From contig NZ_LMSJ01000034.1 of the NCBI RefSeq assembly GCF_001428105.1, positions 130,832 to 194,831 of the forward strand: a stretch of DNA of 64,000 nt, in the 5' to 3' direction. A program made the position numbers and the translations under genes. The stretch is from Paenibacillus sp. Soil766. GTDB taxonomy: Bacteria > Bacillota > Bacilli > Paenibacillales > NBRC-103111. Of this stretch, positions 25,477-34,255 are shown one piece after another (position 1 is the stretch's first letter; every line of letters begins with the position of its first letter). Under the pieces are notes generated by a model, which saw only the letters and a program-made list of their open reading frames with translations, did not search any database and was not told where the DNA came from.

Positions 25477-26343
25477 CTAGCCATTTACGATGGCTCCGCC
25501 ATTGATATGCAGAATTTGCCCTGCCATGTAAGAGGAGTCTTCACTGGCTAAGAACACATAGCTTGGTGCTAATTCACTAGGCTGTCCGGCACGTTTCATC
25601 GGGGTCGTAGAGCCGAAGACCTCAACTTCCTGAGCTGTGAATGTAGAAGGAATTAACGGTGTCCAGATGGGCCCAGGAGCAACACCGTTCACTCGAATGC
25701 CTTTGGCGTTCAACTGCAAGGAGAGCGAGCGAGTGAAGGTGACAATCGCACCTTTCGTTGATGAATAATCAATTAATTGTTCGTGACCATGGTAAGCTGT
25801 GATCGAAGCGGTATTTATTATCGCACTACCTGACTTCAGATGAGGAAGAGCGGCTTGCGTCATGTAAAAGTAGGAGAAAATATTCGTTCGGAATGTTCGT
25901 TCAAGCTGCGCTGACGTAATATCCGTTATACTTTTCTGTGGATGCTGCTCAGCAGCATTGTTAACAAGAATGTCAAGCTTGCCGAATTCTTGAATGACTT
26001 GTGCAACAACCTGCTTACAGAAGTTCTCATCTCCTATGTCGCCTGCGACATGCAAGCATTTGCGGCCCGCTTGTTCCACATGTCGATGTGTTTCTTCTGC
26101 GTCCTTATGCTCATTCAGGTAGACAATAATGACATCGGCCCCTTCTTTGGCGTAAGCTACTGCAATTGCGCGTCCTATGCCGCTGTCACCTCCAGTAATG
26201 ATGGCAACTTTATCTTTCAGTTTACCAGCAGGTTTATAGTTCGCTTTCTCAAATTCGGGCAGTGGTTTCATTTCTGCTTCGATGCCTGGTTGATGGTTCT
26301 GATGCTGCGGTGGAAAAACTGGCTTTTCCTTTGTGGCCGTCAT
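25477..26343 (-). CDS. SDR family NAD(P)-dependent oxidoreductase, YhdF/YghA-like
   Basis: 288 residues from the ATG at 26343, with AAAGGAG 8 bases upstream on the minus strand. The NAD(P) motif TGGDSGIGRA is at 50-59, the catalytic Ser180, Tyr193 and Lys197 are in place, and NNAAEQHP is present. The roughly 40-residue N-terminal extension with PPQHQxHQPG is a hallmark of the YhdF/GSP39 subgroup, often part of the general stress response. The substrate is unknown. It lies 34 bases after the upstream GNAT gene, with a hairpin between. Confidence 0.92.
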   Translation of the reverse strand: MTATKEKPVFPPQHQNHQPGIEAEMKPLPEFEKANYKPAGKLKDKVAIITGGDSGIGRAIAVAYAKEGADVIIVYLNEHKDAEETHRHVEQAGRKCLHVAGDIGDENFCKQVVAQVIQEFGKLDILVNNAAEQHPQKSITDITSAQLERTFRTNIFSYFYMTQAALPHLKSGSAIINTASITAYHGHEQLIDYSSTKGAIVTFTRSLSLQLNAKGIRVNGVAPGPIWTPLIPSTFTAQEVEVFGSTTPMKRAGQPSELAPSYVFLASEDSSYMAGQILHINGGAIVNG

Positions 26344-26357
26344 GTAATCGGCTCCTT

Positions 26358-26386
26358 TCATCCTAAGAAATTCTTAGTTAGGATGA
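26358..26386. other. Hairpin overlapping a stop codon between two minus-strand genes
   Basis: TCATCCTAA (26358-26366) and TTAGGATGA (26378-26386) are perfect 9-base arms around an 11-base loop. It covers the stop codon of the GNAT gene, directly upstream of the SDR ribosome site. Confidence 0.5.
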
Positions 26387-27181
26387 TACAAGATCCGCCA
26401 AATCATACTTCACTCGGTAATGATAGCCATATTTCATTTGATACCCTAGCTTCTCGTATAACGTAACCGCTGGCACATTGTTTGCGATCACTTGCAAATA
26501 TTGCTGAGTCGCACCTTGTGTCATGCACCATGTAGTCATGGCATGAATAATTGCATAGCCGTAGCCCTTGCCGCGGTGTTCTTCGTGTACGATCACATTG
26601 ACGAAACCTGCCCATTCTCCTTCTACGATCGCTGTGCCAAGTGCGACAATCTGACCTTGATCTTTCAGTGTAATGAAGGCTTTCGGTGCCGGCATTCGAT
26701 CGCTTAAACCTTGATAAAAGCCTCTTCGTTCCTCTGGGTACTGTTCTAATAAAAGAAAGGCATCCAGCCACTCTTTCGTTATGGATTGTGTAATTTCTAA
26801 TTCAAGATCCAGCGCTGAAGGGTATTGTTGCATGCGTTTTTCCGCTTGAGTGGCGACTTGTTGGCAATCAGCCGTCATCATATAACAGGGAGTATCTAAT
26901 TCGTAGCCTTGGTCTTGCAATAAGCTGTCCAATTGGTCGGGAGAGGCCGTACTAATATGAAAAATAGCAGGTAACCCATGACTATGGTAAAATTGTTCCA
27001 CAAGCGATAGCCAATTGTCATCATGTGGGTAAGAACCAATAGCAAACACACTGTTTGCTCGTTTAGTTATCCCGTTTGATGCTCTAATGAGCCAATGATC
27101 AACCCAAGTGTTGCTTTCCGCAGGCCAAGTATTTGCAGCTATGCGATCAAGTAATTCGAAGGAATCACGTTCTGTTTGCAT
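26378..27181 (-). CDS. GNAT family N-acetyltransferase
   Basis: 267 residues from the ATG at 27181, 8 bases after a GGGGG-type site; an earlier in-frame ATG lacks spacing. The C-terminal half has the acetyl-CoA-binding signature HRGKGYGYAIIHAM and 'NNVPAVTLYEKLGYQ' of GNAT enzymes. The N-terminal half resembles the non-catalytic domain of two-domain acetyltransferases. Substrate unknown. It is divergent from another GNAT gene (27299), the 117-base gap being AT-rich with short palindromes that could hold overlapping promoters. Confidence 0.86.
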   Translation of the reverse strand: MQTERDSFELLDRIAANTWPAESNTWVDHWLIRASNGITKRANSVFAIGSYPHDDNWLSLVEQFYHSHGLPAIFHISTASPDQLDSLLQDQGYELDTPCYMMTADCQQVATQAEKRMQQYPSALDLELEITQSITKEWLDAFLLLEQYPEERRGFYQGLSDRMPAPKAFITLKDQGQIVALGTAIVEGEWAGFVNVIVHEEHRGKGYGYAIIHAMTTWCMTQGATQQYLQVIANNVPAVTLYEKLGYQMKYGYHYRVKYDLADLVSS

Positions 27182-27298
27182 GAAAAGTGCCCCCATCCAC
27201 CAAATGTATTACATAAATATACAATTAAATGTATAAAAATTCAATCGAAAAATACTTACGTACATGTTACCATTTTGTGTTAGGGGAGGAAGCCTACG

Positions 27299-27778
27299 AT
27301 GGAACTGCGATTGCGAACGGCCACATGGGAGGATTATGATGCTGTGAATACGATCATTCGTGAAGGCCAGGAAGAACATACGGAAGCATTGCCAGACCGA
27401 TTTGCCAAACTCGATCACGTTGTTGCGATGGGCTGGTATCGAAGCTTCTCGGATCGGGCCGATAAAGAGATTATAGTCGCGGAGCTTGGACTAGAAGTAG
27501 TTGGTGTCGCGATGTTAGAAATGAAGCAAAGTCCAAACTATGAAGCTCTTGTGCCTCGTAAGTATGCATATTTAAATGAACTTGCTGTAGCCTCTGCCCA
27601 TCAACGTCAGGGAATTGGCAAGCGGCTTTACCGGGCTGCTGCTGAGTGGGCACAAGCGCGCGAAGCCGAATCACTCGAATTAAATGTGTGGGAATTCAAT
27701 GAAGGTGCCTTGCTTTTTTATGCATCACTTGGCATGCTGACGTTAAATCGCACCCTTGCGACAAATTTTTTGAAATAG
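27299..27778 (+). CDS. GNAT family N-acetyltransferase
   Basis: 159 residues, a single GNAT domain. The acetyl-CoA motif HQRQGIGKRLYRAAAEWA and 'WEFNEGALLFYASLGM' are clear. Its substrate is not predictable. GGGGAGG lies 9 bases before the ATG. The lipoate ligase gene follows after 13 bases and may be co-transcribed. Confidence 0.88.
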   Translation: MELRLRTATWEDYDAVNTIIREGQEEHTEALPDRFAKLDHVVAMGWYRSFSDRADKEIIVAELGLEVVGVAMLEMKQSPNYEALVPRKYAYLNELAVASAHQRQGIGKRLYRAAAEWAQAREAESLELNVWEFNEGALLFYASLGMLTLNRTLATNFLK

Positions 27779-27791
27779 AGAGGGAATCCCT

Positions 27792-28793
27792 ATGCTTTTT
27801 ATAGATAATGAAGGAATCACGGATCCGAGAATCAATTTGGCCATTGAAGAATTTGCCTTGCGAAAGCTGCCGGCGGGAGAGAGTTATTTGCTTTTTTATG
27901 TGAATGAACCGTCGATCATCATTGGCAAGAACCAAAATACGCTGGAAGAAATTAATCCCGAATATGTGAAAGCGAATAACCTGCATGTTGTCCGTCGGTT
28001 GTCTGGTGGAGGTGCGGTGTATCATGATCTAGGGAACTTGAATTTCAGTTTTATCACCCAAGACGATGGGAATTCGTTTCATAATTTTCAGAAGTTTACG
28101 GCGCCAGTAGTTGAAGCGTTGCATGCACTTGAAATTCAAGCTGAACTAACAGGTCGCAATGATATTCAAGTCGGTGAACGCAAAATATCAGGCAATGCGC
28201 AATTTTCAACGAAGGGAAGAATGTTCAGTCATGGGACACTTCTGTTCGATTCGGAGATAGAGAATGTTGTTTCGGCACTACGCGTTGATCCCGATAAAAT
28301 TCAATCCAAAGGTATTAAATCGATCCGAAGCAGGGTTGCGAATATAGTGGAGTTTCTGAAAGAATCGATGACTATGGCAGAATTTCGATCTACATTGCTT
28401 AGTTCTATTTTTGGAGTCAATGCTGAGAATGTTCCTACCTATAAGCTAACAGAGAAAGATTGGACTCAGATTCATCAGATTTCGGAAGAGCGGTATCAGA
28501 ACTGGGATTGGAATTATGGGAAATCACCTAAAAGCACGGTTCAACATGCCAAAAGAATTGAGGGCGTCGGTAGAGTGGATATTCGCTTATCTATCGAAGA
28601 GGGCCATCTGCAGCATCTCAAAATATTTGGAGATTTCTTTGGTGCCCATGATGTTGCTGAGCTTGAAAATAAACTGGTTGGTACACGATTTGAGGAAGGT
28701 GCAGTTCGTGAACGCATAGCAGATGTAGATTTGAAACATTACTTCGGCGCTTTGGATAAGGAGACATTCGTAGCCTTGCTGATGTTGACTTAA
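27792..28793 (+). CDS. lplJ: Lipoate-protein ligase
   Basis: 333 residues, the length of two-domain ligases. It activates free lipoate with ATP and attaches it to lysine of E2 and GcvH proteins. The N-terminal catalytic domain has RRLSGGGAVYHDLGNLNFSF and GRNDIQVGERKISGNAQ, with the catalytic Lys in the KISGNAQ motif. The C-terminal accessory domain (about 250-333) distinguishes it from LipM/LipL octanoyl transferases. The ribosome site is GAGAGGGAATCCCT. Confidence 0.93.
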   Translation: MLFIDNEGITDPRINLAIEEFALRKLPAGESYLLFYVNEPSIIIGKNQNTLEEINPEYVKANNLHVVRRLSGGGAVYHDLGNLNFSFITQDDGNSFHNFQKFTAPVVEALHALEIQAELTGRNDIQVGERKISGNAQFSTKGRMFSHGTLLFDSEIENVVSALRVDPDKIQSKGIKSIRSRVANIVEFLKESMTMAEFRSTLLSSIFGVNAENVPTYKLTEKDWTQIHQISEERYQNWDWNYGKSPKSTVQHAKRIEGVGRVDIRLSIEEGHLQHLKIFGDFFGAHDVAELENKLVGTRFEEGAVRERIADVDLKHYFGALDKETFVALLMLT

Positions 28794-28918
28794 ACTTAAG
28801 TTGATCTAAATAAGCGATGACTATCGTAATCCAGGGCGGCTGCGGTCTAAAATGACGTTTACAAGCGTAGGATGGTGGATACGCACTAATAAACCATCAT
28901 GTAAACGAGGTGATCTTC

Positions 28919-29896
28919 ATGAGTGGTAGAAGCTTGCCATCCAGACAAATCAACATCGTTTTACGGCAGCCGGAATCTGGCAGTCAGCGGCGAATTGTTG
29001 AGGGATCAGGCGGGCAGTCAGGCGCTTCACCCCTTGCCGACGCCGAGCCGATGATCACTGGCAAAAGGACGCCAATGGAGGGGCCGTTATCGGATGTATT
29101 CAAAGAGCTGAATGGACTGATTGGCTTAGAAAATGTCAAAGAGCTGGTGCATGAAATTTATGCGCTGCTGCAGATTACGCAATTTCGAGTTGAAGCTGGA
29201 CTTATGAGCAATGCTCATGTGTACCATATGATTTTCAAAGGCAGCCCTGGAACGGGGAAGACGACGGTAGCACGATTATTAGGCCGTATGTTTCATGCGA
29301 TGGGCGTACTGAGTAAAGGGCATTTCATTGAAGTAGAGCGCGCAGACCTCGTAGGTGAATACATTGGGCATACCGCACTGAAAACGCGTGAACTCATGAA
29401 AAAAGCGATGGGCGGCGTCCTATTTATTGATGAGGCATATAGCTTGGCACGTGGCGGTGAGAAAGATTTTGGTAAGGAATCGATTGATGCGCTGGTCAAA
29501 GGCATGGAAGATAAGAAAAATGATTTCATCCTTATCTTAGCGGGTTATAGTGAGGAAATGGAGCAATTTCTAGCCACAAATCCTGGGCTTCCTTCGCGTT
29601 TTCCGATTCAAATTGATTTTGAGGACTATGCCATCGATCAATTGATCCAGATTACTGAGTTGATGGCGAAGGATCGGGAATATGTGTTACTGCCGCAAAC
29701 ACTAGCGAAGCTAAAGCAACACCTCGCTGAGGAGAAGGCAATGACCTGGCGTTCTTTCAGCAATGCGAGGTATGTTAGGAATATTTTGGAGAAAGCCATG
29801 CGGCATCAAGCGGTTCGTTTGTTAAGTCAATATGTGAACGCACCTTCCAAGCTTGAATTGATGTCGATTCGTCCGGAAGATGTGAAATTCAAATAA
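28919..29896 (+). CDS. spoVK: AAA ATPase SpoVK (CbxX/CfxQ type)
   Basis: 325 residues from the ATG at 28919, with GAGGTGA 5 bases before; an in-frame GTG at 28910 overlaps that site. Walker A GSPGTGKTT at 108-116, Walker B VLFIDEAYSL and the C-terminal 'FSNARYVRNILEKAMRHQA' sensor-2/arginine region match the SpoVK family, needed for spore maturation in the mother cell of Bacillus. In B. subtilis spoVK follows hfq closely; here about 8.6 kb of other genes lie between. The N-terminal 60 residues are poorly conserved. A strong terminator follows. Confidence 0.92.
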   Translation: MSGRSLPSRQINIVLRQPESGSQRRIVEGSGGQSGASPLADAEPMITGKRTPMEGPLSDVFKELNGLIGLENVKELVHEIYALLQITQFRVEAGLMSNAHVYHMIFKGSPGTGKTTVARLLGRMFHAMGVLSKGHFIEVERADLVGEYIGHTALKTRELMKKAMGGVLFIDEAYSLARGGEKDFGKESIDALVKGMEDKKNDFILILAGYSEEMEQFLATNPGLPSRFPIQIDFEDYAIDQLIQITELMAKDREYVLLPQTLAKLKQHLAEEKAMTWRSFSNARYVRNILEKAMRHQAVRLLSQYVNAPSKLELMSIRPEDVKFK

Positions 29897-29902
29897 AAGT
29901 TC

Positions 29903-29941
29903 AAAAAGCTAATTAACTTATTTAAGTTAGTTGGCTTTTTT
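29903..29941 (+). terminator. Rho-independent terminator after spoVK
   Basis: A 16-bp stem, AAAAGCTAATTAACTT with AAGTTAGTTGGCTTTT (two G-U pairs), around ATTT, followed by T. Confidence 0.88.
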
Positions 29942-29955
29942 CGTATGGAAAGTTA

Positions 29956-29983
29956 TTGACAGTTGTGAAGTTCTGAGTAAAAT
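29956..29983 (+). promoter_or_regulatory. Predicted sigma-A promoter of efeUOB
   Basis: TTGACA at 29956-29961 and TAAAAT at 29978-29983 with 16-base spacing. The Fur box lies about 20 bases downstream of the -10, over the start of the transcript. Confidence 0.65.
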
Positions 29984-30003
29984 ATACAGAGTAATTACTT
30001 TGT

Positions 30004-30018
30004 TGATAATGATTATCA
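30004..30018. promoter_or_regulatory. Fur box (perfect 7-1-7 inverted repeat)
   Basis: TGATAATGATTATCA equals the Bacillus Fur/Per consensus TGATAATnATTATCA without mismatch. It predicts iron-repressed expression of the following iron-uptake operon. Confidence 0.9.
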
Positions 30019-30080
30019 GTATTGTTTGTGAATAAATGAATGACGGTTACATATTTACCACTCTAAAGGAGTTGTCATGC

Positions 30081-31568
30081 ATGCGGAAAGTCATTTTGTC
30101 CAGTTGGATTGCACTATTCTTACTCCTGTCTGTGCCGTTGATTGCTAGTGCCAAGCCTCAGGATGATCTAGCCAAAGAAGATGCAGGTATCGTGAGTGCA
30201 ATTCAAGCAGCAGAAAGCGGTAATATTGAGCAAGCAACGAAATTGTTTGAAGCTTTCCAAATCAATTGGCTTAGCTATGAAGATGGGATTAAAGAGCAAT
30301 CCTTAGCGGCCTATCAGAAGATTGAAGGAGCTATGGGGGAAGCCTCACTGCAGACGATGAAGCAGCCGGTTGATGCTCTAAAGCTTGCAGCGAAGTTGAA
30401 GGATCTACATAAGTTGAATATGTATTTCGTAGAGGGCGATCTCTCAGCATTCGGTTCTTCGGCGAAAAGTGTCAATAAGGTTACCGTAGCGTCGCTAATT
30501 ACACTGTTGGAGAAAGCGTCGGATCAGGTGAAGGGGAAGGATATAGAGGGAGCTTCCGAGAGCATTCAAACACTCCGGAATTCCTGGTTGCTTATTGAAG
30601 GTATCGTGTTGACACAATCGCAAGCCGTGTATACGTCCATGGAACGAGACATGGTAACAGCGTATGCACAGCTTTCTGCTACACCTCCTCAAGCTCAAGA
30701 TGCAGCTGTGACAATCGCGCGGATGCATGCTGATTTAGTACCCTTAGCAACAAAGACAAGCTACACCATGCTTGATGCAACGACGATTATCCTTCGCGAA
30801 GGGCTCGAAGCTTTGCTAGTCGTTATAGCGTTACTTGGTTTTCTCAAAAAGGCAGGCCATGAAGATAAGAAAAAATGGATTTGGTTTGGCGTTTATGGTG
30901 GACTCATTGTCAGCTTAGCACTGGGCATCGTGGTGCAACAGTTATTTTCGGCGAGTGCCTTTGGAAATAACAATTTTTTAATTGCTGGCTGTACGGGGGT
31001 ATTTGCGGCGCTCATGCTCCTATATATGAGCTATTGGCTGCATAGCAAGGCAAGCATTTCGAATTGGCAGTCTTATATTCGTAATCAAAGTGTCAAAGCG
31101 TTAGCAACTGGCAGTTTAGTTTCACTTAGCTTACTTGCTTTCCTAGCTGTGTTCCGTGAAGGAACAGAAACAGTCTTATTTATGATCGGAATGGCATCCT
31201 CGATTTCTTTGGCTTCACTGCTTGGCGGAATCGGGATTGGTGTAGGGGTGTTGCTCATCATAGCCTTTCTAATTCTAAAGATCGGACTTCGTATTCCGAT
31301 GCGCCCATTTTTCTTGATTTCAAGTGTTTTTGTTTTCTACTTATGCTTTAAATTTGCGGGGATGGGCGTTCATGGACTTCAATTAGCCGGTTATTTGCCC
31401 GCAACAACAGCCGATTGGCTGCCAAGCTGGGATGCTGTTGCACTATATCCTACTTTAGAGAGCGCAATCCCACAGTTATGCTTATTGCTTCTGGCACTTA
31501 TTGCAGTAGTCAGAGATCGTCTTAAAATCATTTCTAATAGAAATATGTCAATAATCAATAAATCCTAA
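30081..31568 (+). CDS. efeU: FTR1 family iron permease EfeU
   Basis: 495 residues from the ATG at 30081 (AAAGGAG 9 bases before). A signal peptide (1-25) and a long extracytoplasmic helical region (about 26-225), with EfeO-like character, precede about seven membrane helices. Both REXXE iron-binding motifs are present: REGLE from Arg239 and REGTE from Arg359. The extra N-terminal domain is typical of Gram-positive YwbL proteins. It transports iron, with EfeB and EfeO encoded next; together they form the efeUOB system controlled by the Fur box upstream. Confidence 0.93.
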   Translation: MRKVILSSWIALFLLLSVPLIASAKPQDDLAKEDAGIVSAIQAAESGNIEQATKLFEAFQINWLSYEDGIKEQSLAAYQKIEGAMGEASLQTMKQPVDALKLAAKLKDLHKLNMYFVEGDLSAFGSSAKSVNKVTVASLITLLEKASDQVKGKDIEGASESIQTLRNSWLLIEGIVLTQSQAVYTSMERDMVTAYAQLSATPPQAQDAAVTIARMHADLVPLATKTSYTMLDATTIILREGLEALLVVIALLGFLKKAGHEDKKKWIWFGVYGGLIVSLALGIVVQQLFSASAFGNNNFLIAGCTGVFAALMLLYMSYWLHSKASISNWQSYIRNQSVKALATGSLVSLSLLAFLAVFREGTETVLFMIGMASSISLASLLGGIGIGVGVLLIIAFLILKIGLRIPMRPFFLISSVFVFYLCFKFAGMGVHGLQLAGYLPATTADWLPSWDAVALYPTLESAIPQLCLLLLALIAVVRDRLKIISNRNMSIINKS

Positions 31569-31595
31569 ATTAAAGAAAAGTGGAGGGTCTATCCC

Positions 31596-32762
31596 ATGAA
31601 AAAAAGTCAACAACTTATTGTTTTAGCAGCAGTATCAACTCTTGTCCTTGCAGGTTGTGGTAAATCAGAGCCAACTGAGGTTGCTAAAGTGCCATTTAAA
31701 GAGGGTTCAACGACTTTAGTGACAAGTGTCGATAGTCTGAAGGGTCAATTAGAGGTTTCTAAAATTAAAGATGCGAAGAAACTTGCCGATCAGTTGGAGG
31801 ATCAATGGGCCAGCTTCGAAGACGAAGTGAAACCCAAATTCCCGGAATTATATTTCAAAGTGGAAAAGTTTTTGACGCCTCTTGAAGCGGGCTTGAAAGA
31901 AGATAAGCTTGATTTCCCTACATTAACAGCTTTAAATACGAATTTAAAATCGGCGTTGACGGAGCTTACAACTTCTTTTGCAGAGAACAAAGGTGCAGTT
32001 AATAAAGACGTTATTGAAGCTTCTGCTGCGCTAAAAGATGCTGCCAAAGCTTACAACAAGTATGTGCAAGATCAAGGTAACCAACTGGTGACGTTACTTG
32101 ATCAACTGAACACCGCTATCAAAAGTGGTGATATGAAAAAAGCAACAGAAGCATATGGACTAGCTCGTATGCCGTATGAGAGAATTGAGCCAATTATCGA
32201 GACGTTCAGTGAGTTGGACGGTGTCATGGATGCGCGCGTGGATGATTTTAAGAACGAGAAAGATCCTGATTTTACAGGGTATCACCGAATTGAATACTTA
32301 TTATTTGTGAAGAAAAACATCAAGGATGCTGAGCCGTTTGCAGCGCGTCTGCTTGAAGATGGTAAGAAAATGCAACAAGCGATTGCAGCTACGACAATTG
32401 CTCCAACTGACTTTATCGCAGGTGTAGGGGAATTGATGGAAGAAGCTCAGTCCAGCAAAATTACAGGTGAAGAAGAGCGTTGGAGCGGTGCGACAGTGCC
32501 GGTTATCCGTGCAAACGTAGAAGGTGCCCAAGCGATTTATGATCTTGTAAAAGCGGAATTGAAGAAGAAAGATGCGGCACTGGATGAGAAAATTAGCAAA
32601 AGTTTAGCAACAGTTATTGAAACCATGAACACACTTTCGCCTGTTGGCCCAACATGGAATGATTTCAGTAAATTAGAGCAAGCCAAACAAGTTGATTTGA
32701 AAAATAAATTAGAAGCATTGGCTGAACCGCTTGTGAAAATGCCAGGGACGCTAAGCAAATAG
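31596..32762 (+). CDS. efeO: Iron-uptake lipoprotein EfeO (imelysin/M75 family)
   Basis: 388 residues. The lipobox is L-A-G-C (Cys21). A small Cup-like-free helical N-terminus precedes the imelysin domain with the HXXE motif at His230-Glu233 (GYHRIEYLLF). It binds iron at the outer membrane face and passes it to EfeU. TGGAGGG lies about 8 bases before the ATG. It sits 27 bases after efeU and 19 bases before efeB, clearly one operon. Confidence 0.93.
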   Translation: MKKSQQLIVLAAVSTLVLAGCGKSEPTEVAKVPFKEGSTTLVTSVDSLKGQLEVSKIKDAKKLADQLEDQWASFEDEVKPKFPELYFKVEKFLTPLEAGLKEDKLDFPTLTALNTNLKSALTELTTSFAENKGAVNKDVIEASAALKDAAKAYNKYVQDQGNQLVTLLDQLNTAIKSGDMKKATEAYGLARMPYERIEPIIETFSELDGVMDARVDDFKNEKDPDFTGYHRIEYLLFVKKNIKDAEPFAARLLEDGKKMQQAIAATTIAPTDFIAGVGELMEEAQSSKITGEEERWSGATVPVIRANVEGAQAIYDLVKAELKKKDAALDEKISKSLATVIETMNTLSPVGPTWNDFSKLEQAKQVDLKNKLEALAEPLVKMPGTLSK

Positions 32763-32781
32763 AGGGATGAGGTTAAGCGGT

Positions 32782-34047
32782 ATGTCGGACAAAATGAATC
32801 GTCGAGCCTTCTTAGGGATGACCGCTGCAGGTGCGGCGGGCGTTGTTTTGGGAGATTTGCTGGGGAAGGCGCAAGCCGCAATTCCAACGAATAAAGCTAC
32901 TGCAACTACAAGTAATGAGACGCTCGATTTTTACGGGCACCATCAAACGGGAGTTGTCACACCTGCACAAAATTTTGCAAATGTGGCAGCTTTCGATGTC
33001 ACAACTAGCGATGTGAAAGAGCTGCAAGCATTATTGAAAATGTGGACGGAGATGGCTGCCGTTTTAATGGCAGGTAAACCGTTGGCAGTTGAACCGCAGG
33101 ATGCGGCTTTTCCACCTACGGATACCGGTGAGCAGTTTGGCCTGGATACAGGTAAATTAACTCTTACATTTGCCGTAGGCGCCTCTCTATTTGAAAAGGA
33201 GGGCCTTGATCGGTTCGGTCTTCTTTCCCGTAAACCGGCAGGATTGACTGAGATGCCAATCTTTCATAAAGATTCCTTACAGGATCAATTAACGCACGGA
33301 GACATCATTGTACAAGCATGCTCGGATGATCCGATAATATGTTTCCATGCGATTCGCAATTTATCTAAAGCGGCTAGAGGCGTTGCTCACTTGCGTTGGC
33401 AGCAAACAGGCCAGCTCGGTGTTAAAGCACAAGGGACGAAACGGAATTTATTTGGCTTTAAGGATGGTACAGCTAATCCTGCCTTACAAGATGAGACTTT
33501 TATGAAAAATAATGTTTGGATTGATACTGGCGATAATAGTAGCGCACCTTGGTTAGCTGGCGGTACTTATATGGTGGTTCGCCGCATTCAAATGCGAATC
33601 GAAACATGGGATCAACAAACGTACTCCGATCAAGAAGAGATTATTGGCCGTCAGAAGGTTTCCGGGGCACCTATGGATGGCAATGTTGAATTCGATACAC
33701 CGCAGTTTGCCTCAGACGCCGAAGGCAAGGTAACGCCATTAGACTCGCACATACGTTTATCTAACCCGCGTACAGGAGAGAATTCGGAGCGTGAACGGAT
33801 CTTGCGACGTGGATATAACTTTATGGAAAATCTAGACAGTGTAGGTCGAATCAATGCAGGGTTGTTGTTTGTGTGCTTCAATAGAAATATCCAAACTCAG
33901 TTTGAATCGATCCAGAAACGTTTAACGAATCCGAAAATGCCGGATCAAATGCTAGCATATACGGACACGACAGGCGGCGGCTATTTTGCTGTATTGCCAG
34001 GGGTTCCTTCGAAAGGCGCTTATTTGGGGCAGACATTGTTTGAGTAA
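32782..34047 (+). CDS. efeB: Dyp-type heme peroxidase EfeB, Tat-exported
   Basis: 421 residues from the ATG at 32782, with GATGAGG 9 bases before; an ATG at 32767 lies too close to the ribosome site. The N-terminus has a twin-arginine signal (NRRAFLG) followed by a hydrophobic stretch ending in AQAA, so it is exported folded with heme. The Dyp motif GFKDGTANP with the catalytic Asp is intact, as are the downstream segments ILRRGYNF and LLFVCFNRN. It supports ferrous iron uptake in the EfeUOB system. A putative terminator ends the operon. Confidence 0.95.
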   Translation: MSDKMNRRAFLGMTAAGAAGVVLGDLLGKAQAAIPTNKATATTSNETLDFYGHHQTGVVTPAQNFANVAAFDVTTSDVKELQALLKMWTEMAAVLMAGKPLAVEPQDAAFPPTDTGEQFGLDTGKLTLTFAVGASLFEKEGLDRFGLLSRKPAGLTEMPIFHKDSLQDQLTHGDIIVQACSDDPIICFHAIRNLSKAARGVAHLRWQQTGQLGVKAQGTKRNLFGFKDGTANPALQDETFMKNNVWIDTGDNSSAPWLAGGTYMVVRRIQMRIETWDQQTYSDQEEIIGRQKVSGAPMDGNVEFDTPQFASDAEGKVTPLDSHIRLSNPRTGENSERERILRRGYNFMENLDSVGRINAGLLFVCFNRNIQTQFESIQKRLTNPKMPDQMLAYTDTTGGGYFAVLPGVPSKGAYLGQTLFE

Positions 34048-34061
34048 ATAAGGAAGTAGGA

Positions 34062-34114
34062 GCAGGGTTGTTCCGCGAGTAGCGTGATCTACTTGTGTGA
34101 CTGCCCTGTTTTTT
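34062..34114 (+). terminator. Putative terminator of the efeUOB operon
   Basis: GCAGGG pairs with CCCTGT, with an inner GTAG-CTAC stem, followed by a T-run. The stem is interrupted. Confidence 0.6.
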
Positions 34115-34155
34115 GTTGGCAAGACGGTTATAATCGAATTTTCCTGTGCCTCAAA

Positions 34156-34184
34156 TTGACTTTCCTAATCATTTCCTCCACAAT
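34156..34184 (+). promoter_or_regulatory. Possible sigma-A promoter of hflX-ynbB
   Basis: TTGACT (34156-34161) and CACAAT (34179-34184) with 17-base spacing; the -10 matches only 4 of 6 bases. Confidence 0.35.
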
Positions 34185-34255
34185 GATGAAGGAATAGGCC
34201 AATTTGGCCGTATTTCAGTCATTTTAAGCATTTTCGGGAAGTAAAGGAGACGACT

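Noticed and set aside
25942..26466. Plus-strand open frame across the SDR and GNAT genes
   Set aside because: Antisense shadow; Cys/Phe-rich, spans two real genes and their gap.
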